Part shown: positions 41,276 to 51,173 of the stretch, in pieces | Layout of the letters: every line of letters begins with the position of its first letter | How positions within the stretch are numbered: position 1 is the first letter of the stretch | Assembly (NCBI GenBank): GCA_039698035.1 | Contig: JBDKSW010000004.1 | Location: 62,001 to 126,000 of the forward strand | Origin: JAJFUI01 sp039698035 | GTDB lineage: Bacteria; Planctomycetota; Planctomycetia; Pirellulales; Thermoguttaceae | DNA length: 64,000 bases | Reading direction: 5' to 3' | Notes under the pieces: generated by a model | Database searches by the model: none | Told to the model about the DNA's origin: nothing | The model's input: the letters and a program-made list of their open reading frames with translations, nothing else | Made by a program: the position numbers and the translations under genes

Positions 41276-41893
41276 TCAACGCAAGGAATCCTTTTCGACT
41301 CTGATCCCGTTGAGGAACGTGTTCATAATCAAGTCGTGAACATTCTCCCGCTGATCCGGCCCTGCGAGTTCGAGGTGCTGCTCCAGGGCGCCGCGAGAGA
41401 GGCCCACGTACATGTTCGCGAGCATCAACGGATCGCCCGGGCGAAAGACACGCTCGTCAATTCCTTGCCGAAAGATTTTTGCCAACTGCCGACAAGCAGC
41501 CTCGAGCGTGCGCCGTTGCGACGATTGCAGCAGCCCCGCCACCTCGTCCTCAAAGAGCAGCTTGTGGATTTGTGCGTACTTGCCAACATGTTCGAGCAAC
41601 ATGTGAAGGTGCCCGGAAAGCTTCTCCATCGCGGATTGCGCGCTGATCACAATCTCTTGCGTCTGCTCGAAGAGCGGATCAATCAGCCTCGCGTGGACAA
41701 ACTCGATCAGCTCCCGCTTGCTGGTGAAATAGCGGTAGAGGCTGCCCTTGGCCACCCCAGCCTCCGACGCCACACGCTCCATCGTCAGCCCCTTCACACC
41801 GTGTTCGCTGAGCGTGGCAACCGTGGCTTGAAAAATCGCCTCCTTGACGATCCCGTCGAGCGCTAGCTTCCGAATTGCGGTCAGTTTGGGCAC
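41276..41893 (-). CDS. TetR-family regulator of the efflux operon
   Basis: A 205-aa TetR/AcrR repressor. The N-terminal HTH reads IFQATVATLSEHGVKGLTM, then VASEAGVAKGSLYRYFTSK; an all-helical ligand-binding domain follows. GTG 41893 is selected because GGAGG lies 5 bp upstream. It is the first gene of the operon, upstream of the adaptor, and has a TetR-like inverted repeat 37 bp before the start. Autoregulation with derepression by pump substrates is the expected logic. Confidence 0.9.
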   Translation of the reverse strand: MPKLTAIRKLALDGIVKEAIFQATVATLSEHGVKGLTMERVASEAGVAKGSLYRYFTSKRELIEFVHARLIDPLFEQTQEIVISAQSAMEKLSGHLHMLLEHVGKYAQIHKLLFEDEVAGLLQSSQRRTLEAACRQLAKIFRQGIDERVFRPGDPLMLANMYVGLSRGALEQHLELAGPDQRENVHDLIMNTFLNGIRVEKDSLR

Positions 41894-41929
41894 AGACACC
41901 TCCGTTGCCAATCACACCCCTTATTTTAC

Positions 41930-41943
41930 TGACCCGCCGGTCA
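41930..41943. promoter_or_regulatory. Likely TetR operator
   Basis: TGACC-CGCC-GGTCA, a perfect 5-bp inverted repeat about 37 bp upstream of the TetR start in an AT-richer stretch. Typical length and placement for a TetR/AcrR operator. Confidence 0.5.
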
Positions 41944-42424
41944 CGTTGCAATACGTCCTGTGTTACATTGGTGACCTTTCAGTCATTCGCCTATTTTCGG
42001 GGGCATCCCGCCATGAGACAGGCAGTCGCAAGGCAAGTGCAATGCCACCCATACCCACAGCACGGCTAGTATCGATACCAGCCCAATTGACGGCCATCTG
42101 AAGTCGCCGCTTGGCGCGGGACCAGGACCACCATCAGGACATTCGCCGGCGACCCTGCGGTAGAGCGTCGGAGCCTCGCCCGTCGAGAAGCCGCCACCGC
42201 ACGGGGGCCATGCGGCTTCGGGTCCGGGCGCCGGCGTCAGGAAAAGAGAGGGGAGCGAGCCGTCAGAAACCGGCTGAAAGCCGGAAAGAAGGAGGCTCGC
42301 GCCACAACAGCCGGCCGATCGCCCGAGCAACACGCTGGGCTCTTGGCAGTCGCCCAAGGCGTGTCGCAGAAGGCTCCTGGAACCGGCCCATGCCGGTCAG
42401 GCCGTTCGAGTCCCTTGCGGGGCA
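41944..42424. other. Intergenic region, no clear gene
   Basis: About 480 bp. A minus-strand ORF of 124 codons (41983-42357) has one hydrophobic stretch (IGLVSILAVLWVWVALHL) but shadow-like remainder. A CCGGCT-GAA-AGCCGG hairpin sits at 42270-42284. Nothing else recognised. Confidence 0.35.
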
Positions 42425-42997
42425 TCAGTAACCGGTGCCCGGGCCGGGGTCCACGTTGCCGACCATGTGCAAGTGATCGTGGTCGATGTAGATCACCTCT
42501 TGGGTGTCCTCGTCCGTGGTCGTGTACGGGATCGGCCAACCGACGTTGGTCACTTCGGTGAAGTAGATGATGCACTTGTAGTGAACGTGATGGAGCTGGG
42601 CAGGTCCGACCAACGGATAAACGCGTGCCGGATCGACCGTGTCGCTAATCGGCTCCTTGACGATATGCACGTTGGTGCGCTGAACTTCCTGCAACAGGGG
42701 CAAGCCGCCTTGAACCGGCCGGGCTCGCTCCAGCGCTCGCATCACTTCGTCGTCCGACGGCGGATCCAACGCCTTCTCGGGCGTGCCCGGCGTAATCGGG
42801 CCAAGGACCGGCATGCGATTGTACCGCTTCTGGGTCCAGAAGTAGTCTTCCGGCACCTTCTGGAAGTACGGCGACACGGGAATCGGAACCGCCAGTAGCC
42901 CCAGGTTAGGACCGGCCACCGTCGTGCATCCGCTCGCAGAGACCAAACACAATAGACCTAGGACACCTGTTATCGAGAGAGTGGCCTTTTTGGACAT
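42425..42997 (-). CDS. Lipoprotein of unknown function, His-rich C-terminus
   Basis: A 190-aa exported lipoprotein with signal GVLGLLCLVSASGC (lipobox Cys at 24). The mature protein has YFQKVPEDYFWTQKRYNRMP, then a helical part, and ends with HHVHYKCIIYFTEVTNVGWP and YIDHDHLHMVG. The His/Asp clusters could bind metal. GGAG before ATG 42997. I believe similar lipoproteins occur in other Pirellulales; no function is known. Confidence 0.75.
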   Translation of the reverse strand: MSKKATLSITGVLGLLCLVSASGCTTVAGPNLGLLAVPIPVSPYFQKVPEDYFWTQKRYNRMPVLGPITPGTPEKALDPPSDDEVMRALERARPVQGGLPLLQEVQRTNVHIVKEPISDTVDPARVYPLVGPAQLHHVHYKCIIYFTEVTNVGWPIPYTTTDEDTQEVIYIDHDHLHMVGNVDPGPGTGY

Positions 42998-43130
42998 CCC
43001 TATCTCCTCACCTGCTGGGAATCAAACCCGTGGTTACACTACTTATCGTGTTAAGCTGCGGCGGACTTGCGGCTTTTTTGGATTTTGTCGAAACAACCGG
43101 TTTTAACACCCAGCTCCGACAAGAACGAAA

Positions 43131-43163
43131 AGGCCCCCGACCGAAATGTCTCCGGCCGGGGGC
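43131..43163 (-). terminator. Rho-independent terminator after the BON-domain gene
   Basis: On the minus strand a GC-rich stem GCCCCCG-x-CCG / CGG-x-CGGGGGC with a 9-nt loop, followed by CCTTTTCG. It lies 34 bp past the BON gene stop. Confidence 0.75.
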
Positions 43164-43196
43164 GGGTCACCGATTGATCGACGCTCGCACGATTGG

Positions 43197-44021
43197 CTAC
43201 CGATGCCACGGGCTCGATGGCTGGTCTTTGAAGTCCAGGAACCACCAGCCGCCGTCCCATTCCAAGGTCACTTTACGCCAACCCATGGGCACCTGCGGGT
43301 AGGGGTAGAATGGACCGATGTACGGCCAAGCCGTCGGCGAATACTGCTTCGGATAGGTCACAGCAGCGTAGTTCGGGTAAGCTGCGTAGCTCGGCCACGC
43401 GTAGTTCGGCATGCACGGCTGGTCGTAGCGAGCCGGAGCAACCCCCGCCCGAGCAGTCGCCGGGCTGTAGGTCGGAACCGGAGCCCCGTTGGCGCCGTAA
43501 GCGACCGGGCCACGAACGGCCGGCTGCATTGCGGTCCGTGCGGGAGCGACCATACGTCGCGGCAACTCCTGCGGCTCCTCGGCACTCGTTTGCTCGGCAT
43601 TGGCCTGCGTGTACGAGGTCGGGACTCGCTCGGCTCGGTCCGAATTGCCGCGGAACGCGGCTTCAAGCCGCTTCGCAAGACCGGGGCGTCGCGTCTTGGC
43701 CGCATCGCGAGTGGCAACCGGCGCCGATCGCTCGTCCGGGCTGCCAACCACCAAACCGTTGTAGTCAACGCGGCCAACACCGGGCGTTTCCAATGCCAGT
43801 CGGGCGGCCGTGTCGGCCTCCGCTTCGCTGGAAACCCGCCCACGCAGAAACGCCGTGCCATTCTGGAACTTCACGCCGATCCTGGCATCGTCGCTCATCT
43901 GACCGCTCTGACGCAGATCATTGGCGATCTGCTCGGCAACTTCATGGTCGCCAGCCAAAACCAGCGCGGGCATCACCGCAGTGGCAGCAGCAACCAAGAA
44001 ACCTGTGAGATAACGTCGCAT
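43197..44021 (-). CDS. Exported BON-domain protein
   Basis: A 274-aa protein with a signal peptide (YLTGFLVAAATAVMPALVLA). One BON domain covers about 25-95 (IANDLRQSGQMSDDARIGVK; GTAFLRGRVSSEAEADTA; VGRVDYNGLVV). A disordered Pro/Ala region and a C-terminal aromatic segment (AWPYIGPFYPYP, then WRKVTLEWDGGWWFLDF) follow. BON domains bind phospholipid membranes. The Trp-rich C-terminal motif is something I associate with planctomycete proteins. GAGGAGGG lies before ATG 44021. Confidence 0.85.
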   Translation of the reverse strand: MRRYLTGFLVAAATAVMPALVLAGDHEVAEQIANDLRQSGQMSDDARIGVKFQNGTAFLRGRVSSEAEADTAARLALETPGVGRVDYNGLVVGSPDERSAPVATRDAAKTRRPGLAKRLEAAFRGNSDRAERVPTSYTQANAEQTSAEEPQELPRRMVAPARTAMQPAVRGPVAYGANGAPVPTYSPATARAGVAPARYDQPCMPNYAWPSYAAYPNYAAVTYPKQYSPTAWPYIGPFYPYPQVPMGWRKVTLEWDGGWWFLDFKDQPSSPWHR

Positions 44022-44444
44022 TTTTTCCCTCCTCTGTGGCTCCAACCCCGGGAATAACTGGCGCCGGGGATGTCAGTGACTCGTCTAACTGGGTCCAGCA
44101 ACGAAACCGGCCCGATTCGTCAAGCAGGGGAGAGGACCGCCCAAAGCCGCAATATGCAGCGGACGGGAATGGCGGAATTGCCCCCCTGGCAATGCCCGTT
44201 TCCAATGATTGCTGCCAATATAGGTTTCGGTTGCCGGTTCTGCCGAGCGAAACCTTTTTTTCGATTTTGCCGACCTAAGCGGTCGTAGCACCGCAATCAG
44301 CAACACTCTGGACAGGCTGGCGAAGAAAAATCGGTAACCCGGGCAGCCGAGCGGTCGGTGACAGACGCGAGAGAAGTGGCCGGCGCGCAGCCGAACCGCG
44401 TGCAACCGAGCTGAAGACCTCAATGCGAGGGGTAGGAAGTCTGG
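44022..44444. other. Intergenic region, no gene seen
   Basis: About 420 bp upstream of the BON gene. Possible small stems near 44275-44295 (GCGGTCGTAGCACCGC). ORFs on both strands look like shadows. Confidence 0.35.
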
Positions 44445-44726
44445 CTACCAGACCGCCGCCACCTCGGGTTTCACCCGCAAGTCCCAGGTGGCTATCAGGA
44501 TCATTGCCGCCAGCGATGCTGCGCAGGCAACCCACATCCCAGGACCAACGGTCAACGCAAAACAGGTGGCCACGCCCATGATTGGCAACGCCACGAAAAA
44601 CAAGCACTGACTGATTACCTGGCAGCCGAAGCCTTCGCTGAGCCGAACCACACAGGCGCTGCAAAGCCCCAGTGCCTGAACGGCAACCAGCAACCAGATC
44701 ACGGCAACAAAATTGATTCCATTCAT
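44445..44726 (-). CDS. Small membrane protein, three TM segments
   Basis: A 93-aa hydrophobic protein with helices at about 3-27 (INFVAVIWLLVAVQALGLCSA), 35-55 (VISQCLFFVALPIMGVATCF) and 60-82, and a short polar C-terminus. No family recognised. It is flanked by larger gaps and seems monocistronic. ATG 44726 with GGAA upstream. Confidence 0.6.
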   Translation of the reverse strand: MNGINFVAVIWLLVAVQALGLCSACVVRLSEGFGCQVISQCLFFVALPIMGVATCFALTVGPGMWVACAASLAAMILIATWDLRVKPEVAAVW

Positions 44727-44928
44727 TGGCGACGGATTCCTTTCCGATCGCGCATTCTACAGAACGACCGTCGGCCCAAGAATACCGATATGGCCGGTTG
44801 CCGCCGTCGGCAGCCAGCCCGATTCACCCGTCCTCACCGTGTGGCCGCTTCTGCAACTCCATCCGGTTCTCGTCGAGGCCCCCCGCGCCCGAAGACGGCG
44901 ACCAGTCAGACATTAAGTCCTCCCGGCC

Positions 44929-46038
44929 CTACTCCAACGGCCGTCGCATCGCTCGAATACGGTCGTACTCGTGGTAGTATTTCCCATCGTGGCGAGAATG
45001 GCCAACCTGCGTCGAGTAGAAAAGGTAAAGCCACTTCCTTCCTTCAGTTTCGGTGACCAGCGCCTGGGGCACGTGACAAGCGTCCGTATCCGGATCGGGC
45101 GCAATAAATGGCAGCCGCTGCCAATGGATGCCATCACTCGACACGGCTTCGCGAAGCTGCCGCCGAGTCCAGCCCGTCATCGCCTTCGGGGCGGCCGGAT
45201 CAGTCCGATAGCCGGGCGGATCGCCGAATAGATGATACGTGCTTCCGATTTTCACCACTTCCGGATTCGGCCACTCCTCCAGCAGCGGCGCACGCACGTC
45301 ATGCTGGACGTGGAACCCGGCCGGGTCTGTGAACTCGCCCGATTGCTCCGCATAGCCCAGACAGCAGCCCTTGGCCGGAATCCAGTAATCAAACCAGAGA
45401 CGCCAGCGACCACCTTCCCATCGCAAACAGGGCCGATGGAAATCGCCGATCCGCTCGGGCTCGGGCTTCGGATTCTTGCGGTCCCCGGCTCGGATCAGAA
45501 GCGGCGCAGAGGTCTTCCGCCAGTGAATGCCATCGTCCGACGTCGCGCCCATGATGCACTGAACCATTTGGCCCGGATAGCCGGGCACCATCGGCATGTG
45601 TGGGTTGCTCGTGGCGCTATAGGCCATGTAATAGCGACCATCGCGGAGCACGACTGACGGATCGCCGTTATGCCAGCAGTCGTACCAGCGATCGCCGGCC
45701 ACGACCACCCCCACCCAAAGTCTCGGATTCATCGTGGTGTCCCACCGCCGCTGTCCGGATTGTTCGCCCGCATAGACTTCCCACCGCCGCAGGTCCTTGG
45801 AACGTGCCAGGAAAATCGCATCGCACCCCGGCATCTTGGTGTTGCTGTAATCGGCCGCCCAGCCGAAGAACCACATCCGGTAACGCCACTCGCCGCCGAC
45901 TTCGACGACGCATGGCTGATACATGTTGTTGAAGTTCTTCACCAGCGGCGTCGGGTCCCGTTGCCACTCGGCCGCTTGACCGTGGCTGAGCGCCGAAGCA
46001 ATCAGGAACATGCCGATCGGAACAATTCGCGTTGACAT
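44929..46038 (-). CDS. Exported five-bladed-propeller glycosidase-like protein
   Basis: A 369-aa protein with a signal peptide (IVPIGMFLIASALSHGQAA). Repeated blades have W-x-R/Y-M-W-type strands (WRYRMWFFGWAAD; DGRYYMAYSATS; RWRLWFDYWIP; TYHLFGDPPG; RKWLYLFYST). The repeated SxDGxHW turn (SDDGIHWRK, SSDGIHWQR) and paired acidic residues fit GH32/43/68/130-like beta-propellers. No catalytic triad can be assigned with confidence. It is likely a periplasmic or secreted carbohydrate-active protein. ATG 46038 is taken because the signal peptide begins there. Confidence 0.72.
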   Translation of the reverse strand: MSTRIVPIGMFLIASALSHGQAAEWQRDPTPLVKNFNNMYQPCVVEVGGEWRYRMWFFGWAADYSNTKMPGCDAIFLARSKDLRRWEVYAGEQSGQRRWDTTMNPRLWVGVVVAGDRWYDCWHNGDPSVVLRDGRYYMAYSATSNPHMPMVPGYPGQMVQCIMGATSDDGIHWRKTSAPLLIRAGDRKNPKPEPERIGDFHRPCLRWEGGRWRLWFDYWIPAKGCCLGYAEQSGEFTDPAGFHVQHDVRAPLLEEWPNPEVVKIGSTYHLFGDPPGYRTDPAAPKAMTGWTRRQLREAVSSDGIHWQRLPFIAPDPDTDACHVPQALVTETEGRKWLYLFYSTQVGHSRHDGKYYHEYDRIRAMRRPLE

Positions 46039-46503
46039 GGCGACTCCATCTTTGGACTGCGAAGCCAGAGGCAGACACTCATGCCCGTCACTGAGCGATC
46101 TCTGCGACAGCCCGACGTCGCGACTCGGGAGGAACAAAGACCCTTGGCTCTTGGTGCGGGCGGCGAAACAGCGCCACGGGGAAGGATGCGGTCGTGGCAC
46201 ACCGGGTGGGAACGTTGCCGGTATTAGAGCCCTGCTCGCGTTGAAAGTCAAGAATCCATGACGCCCCAAACGCATCCGCCCCTTGGCGGAAACCCAACCC
46301 CATGTCGGCAAAAGGCCGCTCGCCCACCTTGGCTGGGGTTTTGGGAAAAAACCGCAATCTGGAACAACTCCGGCGCAAAGACATCTCCGCGACACACCGA
46401 TCGCATATGCCGGCCAAACCGGCCTTGCGGGCAGCGAGCCTTCTGGCTATCCTCCCGGCCTCTTTTCATCAGATTGTCATGCCAGGACCCACGAGGTGGC
46501 ACG
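46039..46503. other. Intergenic region between divergent genes
   Basis: About 465 bp. An interrupted inverted repeat (CCCAACCCCA near 46289 and TGGGGTTTTGGG near 46331) encloses about 33 nt. No credible ORF; promoters for both neighbours should lie here. Confidence 0.35.
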
Positions 46504-47157
46504 ATGTTTCGTCCCTCCTTCCGACCCGAAATGTGGCTCTTGATGCTCTTGATGGTCGCGGCGATTCCCGCCGTTGGCTGCCAGAGCGTCATGTTCACGG
46601 TGGCGTATCTCTGGAACGGAACGGACGAGCCGCCAGAGTTTGAAGGGCTCAAGGACAAGAAAGTCGCGGTCGTCTGCCGACCGGTGCCATCGCTTCAGTA
46701 CAGCAACGCCAATGCCGGCCGCGATCTGGCCGCCAATGTCAGCGAACTGCTGAAGCTGAAGGTGCCGAAGATCAAGACCGTCGACCAACGGAAGATCTGC
46801 AAGTGGGCCGACGAAAACCGTTGGGAGGAGTACAAGGAAGTCGGCCGAGCCGTGAAGGCCGAAGTCATCGTGGGCATCGAACTCGAAAGCTTCAGCCTCT
46901 ACCAGGCGCAGACCCTGTATCAGGGCAAGGCTGACGCACGGATCGAAGTCTACGACTGCAAGACCGGAAAACAATTGCTCGAAAAAACCATCCACTCGGT
47001 CTATCCGCCGAATACGGCCGTCTACACGTCCGACATGACCGAGCCCGAGTTTCGCAAGAAGTATCTGCTGGTCCTGGCCGATCAGATCGGCCGCTACTTC
47101 TACGCCCACGACGCGCACGCCGAACTGGGCCTAGACTCGACGGCGCTCGACAAGTAA
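46504..47157 (+). CDS. Lipoprotein of unknown function
   Basis: A 217-aa lipoprotein with signal WLLMLLMVAAIPAVGC (lipobox Cys at about 26). The mature part reads KDKKVAVVCRPVPSLQYSNA, then VSELLKLKVPKIKTVDQRKI and ADARIEVYDCKTGKQLLEKT. The fold resembles small outer-membrane lipoproteins that assemble or secrete polymers (a CsgG-like alpha/beta pattern), but I cannot confirm a family. GAGGTGG precedes ATG 46504. It converges on argS. Confidence 0.72.
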   Translation: MFRPSFRPEMWLLMLLMVAAIPAVGCQSVMFTVAYLWNGTDEPPEFEGLKDKKVAVVCRPVPSLQYSNANAGRDLAANVSELLKLKVPKIKTVDQRKICKWADENRWEEYKEVGRAVKAEVIVGIELESFSLYQAQTLYQGKADARIEVYDCKTGKQLLEKTIHSVYPPNTAVYTSDMTEPEFRKKYLLVLADQIGRYFYAHDAHAELGLDSTALDK

Positions 47158-47193
47158 CCCGTCTGCCGCCGCGGCTGCCCGATTGCGGAAATC

Positions 47194-48930
47194 TCACATC
47201 TTCTCGATGACCTTGATTCCGAGCAGTTCCAAGCCCTTCTGGATCGTGCGAGCCGTCAGGTCGCAGAGCAGAAGCCGGCTTTGCCGCAGCGGATCGCTCT
47301 CGGCCCGCAGCACGTGGCACCGCTCGAAAAACGTTGAGTAACGGTTGGCCAGATCGAATAGATACGACGTGAGCTGATTGGGCCGGTAATCGGCCACCGT
47401 TATCTCCAGGGCCTCCGAAAAGCGGAGTATCTCCAAGGCCAATGCCCTTTCGGCCGGCGAGCCCAGCAGGATCGGTGCGCCCGACGCCCGAAGCGACTCG
47501 ACGTCCACTTCTCCCTTGGCAAAAATGCTGCGCACACGCGCGTACGCGTATTGCATGTAGGTGGCCGTGTTGCCCGTCATCGCCAGCATCTTGTCGTAGC
47601 TGAAGACGTAGTCGCTCGTCCGGTTCTGCGACAGATCGGCGTACTTCAGGGCGGCAATGCCAACCGTTTCGGCAACCTCGCGCCGCTGTTCCGGCGAAAG
47701 CTCGGGACCGTCGGGCTTGGCATCGTCATTGGCCGACACGATCTCCAACGCCCGGCGGACGGCCTCGTCCAACAGACTTTCGAGACCGACCGTGTCGCCC
47801 GAGCGGGTCTTGAACGGCCGGCCGTCGTCGCCCAGCACGGTGCCGAAGCTGACGTGCTGAAGCTCGACGTCCTTGTGGCCCAACAACCGAGCCGTGGCAA
47901 AAAGCTGCTGAAAGTGGAGCGACTGACGGTGATCCACTACGTAGAGAATCGCATCGGGCTTCCAAGTCTCCATGCGGTACTGGATCGTCGCCAGGTCCGT
48001 CGTGCCGTAGAGGAACGCCCCGTCCTTCTTCCGCACGATCATTGGCGTCTTCTGCCCTTCGAGGAAGATGCAAATGGCGCCGTCGCTCTCGCGGGCGAGG
48101 CCGCGCCGCAACAACTCGTCGACGACCCCCGCCAGCCGATCCTCGTAAAAGCTCTCGCCGAGCGTGTGGTCAAAGCGGACGCCAAGCCGAGCATACACGC
48201 GCTGGATTTCGTCCTCGCAGTGCGGCAGGAACTGCTCCCAGAGCCGACGGTTTTCTGGATCGCCCGCGTGCAGCTTGGCCGTCTCGGCCAGCACGTCCGT
48301 GTTGATCTCCGGGTGCGCGTCCATCAGCGGCCGCACGTGCCGATAGAGCCGCGCTAGCTCCTCGACCGGATTGCGCCGATACGCCTCGGCGTCCAGGAAG
48401 TGCTTGTAGCCGTAAAGGATCATGCCGAACTGGGTGCCCCAGTCGCCGATGTGATTGTCGCTGGTGACGGTGTGCCCCAGGAATCGCAACACGCGGCACA
48501 GCGCGTCGCCAATCACGGTCGAGCGGATATGGCCCACGTGCATCGGCTTGGCGACGTTGGGCGCCGAGTAGTCGATGACGAAACTGCGCGGCGCGGCGAC
48601 CGGCGCGATGTCCAGCCGCGGATCGGCGACGGCCGCCAAAAGGCGCCCAGCGAGCCAGTCGTCCTTGATTCGCAGGTTGATGAAGCCCGGCCCCGCAATC
48701 TCCGGCGGCTGGCACAGATCATCAACGCGAAGCCGGGCGACGATCTCCGCGGCAAGCTCTCTCGGCGGACGGCCGAGCCGTTTGCCCAGCGACATGGCCA
48801 GATTGGCCTGGTAGTCGCCGAACTTCGGCTCCTGGCTTGGGCGAATCAGTTGGAGCAGCTCGGCCGGGTTGTCGACCAAACCGGTCAGCGCTTGACGGAA
48901 ACGGTCTTTCAATTCAGGGAGAATGCTCAT
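47194..48930 (-). CDS. argS: Arginyl-tRNA synthetase
   Basis: Class Ia synthetase charging tRNA-Arg. The 578-aa protein has the Add1 N-terminal domain and the HIGH signature as MHVGHIRST after APNVAKP. The catalytic domain contains LYVVDHRQSLHFQQLF and LGDDGRPFKTRSGD (a non-canonical KMSK region). The C-terminal anticodon-binding DALR domain has TGNTATYMQYAYARVRSIF and ends GLELLGIKVIEKM. Length and domain order are normal. ATG 48930 has GGGAGA upstream. Confidence 0.96.
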   Translation of the reverse strand: MSILPELKDRFRQALTGLVDNPAELLQLIRPSQEPKFGDYQANLAMSLGKRLGRPPRELAAEIVARLRVDDLCQPPEIAGPGFINLRIKDDWLAGRLLAAVADPRLDIAPVAAPRSFVIDYSAPNVAKPMHVGHIRSTVIGDALCRVLRFLGHTVTSDNHIGDWGTQFGMILYGYKHFLDAEAYRRNPVEELARLYRHVRPLMDAHPEINTDVLAETAKLHAGDPENRRLWEQFLPHCEDEIQRVYARLGVRFDHTLGESFYEDRLAGVVDELLRRGLARESDGAICIFLEGQKTPMIVRKKDGAFLYGTTDLATIQYRMETWKPDAILYVVDHRQSLHFQQLFATARLLGHKDVELQHVSFGTVLGDDGRPFKTRSGDTVGLESLLDEAVRRALEIVSANDDAKPDGPELSPEQRREVAETVGIAALKYADLSQNRTSDYVFSYDKMLAMTGNTATYMQYAYARVRSIFAKGEVDVESLRASGAPILLGSPAERALALEILRFSEALEITVADYRPNQLTSYLFDLANRYSTFFERCHVLRAESDPLRQSRLLLCDLTARTIQKGLELLGIKVIEKM

Positions 48931-49196
48931 GGTGCAAAACGCGACGGTTCGAGAGGTGCTGGTGAGAAAGCCTCAGGCAAAGGCATCAAGAAGCGAAGAC
49001 ACGGACGGCCATTCCGAATCAACGAGACCGTGACTGCCACGACTTCCCGCTTCGCTCCGCTGGCGACGCTCGCAACTTCGAGAGCCGCTCTTTTTCATCC
49101 CTGCCAAGGTGTCAAAACTTTGATTTTACGGGGGATGGAGTGTTTCAACCAGCGGCCCCCCTACGCGCAGGCGGTCGGTCGAACTACGATCCACGG

Positions 49197-51173
49197 ATGG
49201 ACCTGAACCCTGCCCAGTACGATGCCGTGCAGTCGCTCTCGGGACCGCTGCTGGTGCTGGCCGGGGCCGGAACGGGCAAGACGCGGGTCGTCACCTACCG
49301 CATCGCCGAGCTGATTCGCCATCGCACCCGGCCATCGCGGATTCTGGCCGTCACCTTCACAAACAAAGCGGCCGACGAGATGCAGCAGCGGGCCGCGGCC
49401 CTGCTGGGCAAACGGCCGACCGAACGGCCCGAAATCTCGACCTTCCACTCGCTCTGCGTTCGGATCTTGCGACGGCACGCCCGAGAACTCGGCTATCCGG
49501 CCGCGTTCGCCATCTACGACCGGGGCGATCAAGAGGCGGTCGCCCGCACCGCGCTGCGCGAAATCAAAATCGCCACCGCAGTGCTGCGCCCCGGCGATCT
49601 GCTCTATCTGATTAGCCGGTGGAAGTCGGCGTCCGTCCGCCCAGACCAGGCGGCCTCGCTCGCCCAGACCGACAAGGAACACTTGGCGGCCGCCGCGTAT
49701 CGCCGCTACCAAAACGCACTGCGGTCGGCCGGCGCCATGGACTTCGACGACCTGCTGCTGGTCACCGAAGAGCTGTTCGCAAAATTCCCGAAAAGCCGGC
49801 AGGCCGAGGCCTCGCGATTCGACCATCTGCTGGTCGATGAATACCAGGACACCAACGGCAGCCAGTATCGCATCGTCAAACACCTGGCCTCGGGCCATCG
49901 CAACTTGTGCGTCGTGGGCGACGACGACCAGTCGATCTACGGATGGCGCGGCGCCGACGTGTCGCACATCCTGCGTTTCAAGCAGGACTGGCCCGACGCG
50001 AAAGTCGTCCGCCTCGAGGTCAACTATCGCTCGACGCACGAGATCATCGAATGGGCCAACCGCCTGATCGCCTTCAACAAACTGCGGCACGGCAAAGTCC
50101 TGCGAGCCACGTGTCGCGGCGAAACGCCCCAAATCAGGCAACTCAAGGATGAAAACGAGGAGGCCAAGTGGGTCGTCGGCGAGATCGGCTATCGAATCGC
50201 TGAAAAGAAACGCCGCCCGAAGGATTTCGCGATACTCTGTCGCACGAACGAACAGCCCCGGGCGTTCGAGATGGAGCTGCGGCGTGCGCAAATTCCCTAC
50301 GTCCTGATGGGCGGCATGTCGTTCTACGACCGCAAGGAAGTCCGCGACATCCTCGCCTACCTGAAGATGTTCGCCCACCGGGATGACGAGCCGTCGCTGA
50401 TGCGGATCATCAACGTTCCGCCGCGCGGCATCGGGCCGACGACCGTCAAGCGGCTTCTCGAAGAAGCCGTCCGACGCGGCAAACCGCTCGGCCAAGTGCT
50501 GACCCATGCCAATCAGGTCGAGGGTCTGCCGGCGGCGGCCGTCGAATCCGTGGCCCGCTTCCACGCAATGACAGAGCGATTCCGACGGATGATCCGCGAG
50601 AAACCGCTGGGCGAAGCCGTCAAGACACTGGTCGCTGAAATCGGCTACAAGGACGAGCTTGCACGCCAGTACACCGACGCAAACGACCGAGAGGCCCGCT
50701 GGGCGTCGGTCGAGGAACTGGTCAACGCGGCGGCCAACTATGCGCAACGAGCCTCCGAGCCAACACTGGCCGGCTTCCTCCAGGAGGTTGCCATCAGCGG
50801 CGCCGGCCAGGAGGACGACAAGGAATCCAAGCTGGAACGGAACGCCGTCGCCCTGCTGACGCTCCATGCGGCCAAAGGGCTCGAATTCCCCGAGGTCTAC
50901 ATGGTCGGAATGGAAGAGGGCACGCTGCCGCACCACCGGTCGGTTGCCGACGCCGGCGATGCCGTGGATGAAGAGCGCCGCCTGTGCTACGTCGGCGTCA
51001 CCCGCGCCCGCCGGCGACTGACGCTGACCGTGGCCCTCGGCCGTCGCAAATGGGGCAAGCAAAGCCCCACCCACCCAAGCCGCTTCCTCTACGAGCTCAC
51101 CGGCCGGGCCGACAACCCGAACTACGAAGCGGCCAAGACGGCCCATCGCCGGTCGCCCAGAAAAACGCGATAA
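49197..51173 (+). CDS. UvrD/PcrA/Rep-type superfamily 1 helicase
   Basis: A 658-aa 3'-5' DNA helicase. Q-motif LNPAQYDAV, Walker A AGAGTGKTR (22-30), motif Ia TFTNKAADEM, motif II DEYQDTN, motif III DDQSIYGWRGAD, motif IV VRLEVNYRSTHEI, motif V TLHAAKGLEF and motif VI EERRLCYVGVTRARR are all present. It lacks the long C-terminal tail of PcrA and UvrD and ends in a short basic tail, closer to Rep in size. It acts in repair and replication restart. ATG 49197 is chosen because it begins the conserved part. Confidence 0.93.
   Translation: MDLNPAQYDAVQSLSGPLLVLAGAGTGKTRVVTYRIAELIRHRTRPSRILAVTFTNKAADEMQQRAAALLGKRPTERPEISTFHSLCVRILRRHARELGYPAAFAIYDRGDQEAVARTALREIKIATAVLRPGDLLYLISRWKSASVRPDQAASLAQTDKEHLAAAAYRRYQNALRSAGAMDFDDLLLVTEELFAKFPKSRQAEASRFDHLLVDEYQDTNGSQYRIVKHLASGHRNLCVVGDDDQSIYGWRGADVSHILRFKQDWPDAKVVRLEVNYRSTHEIIEWANRLIAFNKLRHGKVLRATCRGETPQIRQLKDENEEAKWVVGEIGYRIAEKKRRPKDFAILCRTNEQPRAFEMELRRAQIPYVLMGGMSFYDRKEVRDILAYLKMFAHRDDEPSLMRIINVPPRGIGPTTVKRLLEEAVRRGKPLGQVLTHANQVEGLPAAAVESVARFHAMTERFRRMIREKPLGEAVKTLVAEIGYKDELARQYTDANDREARWASVEELVNAAANYAQRASEPTLAGFLQEVAISGAGQEDDKESKLERNAVALLTLHAAKGLEFPEVYMVGMEEGTLPHHRSVADAGDAVDEERRLCYVGVTRARRRLTLTVALGRRKWGKQSPTHPSRFLYELTGRADNPNYEAAKTAHRRSPRKTR

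Noticed and set aside
41983..42357. 124-codon minus-strand ORF with a hydrophobic stretch
   Set aside because: Only one plausible segment; the N-terminal half is Pro/Gly shadow sequence and there is no RBS.
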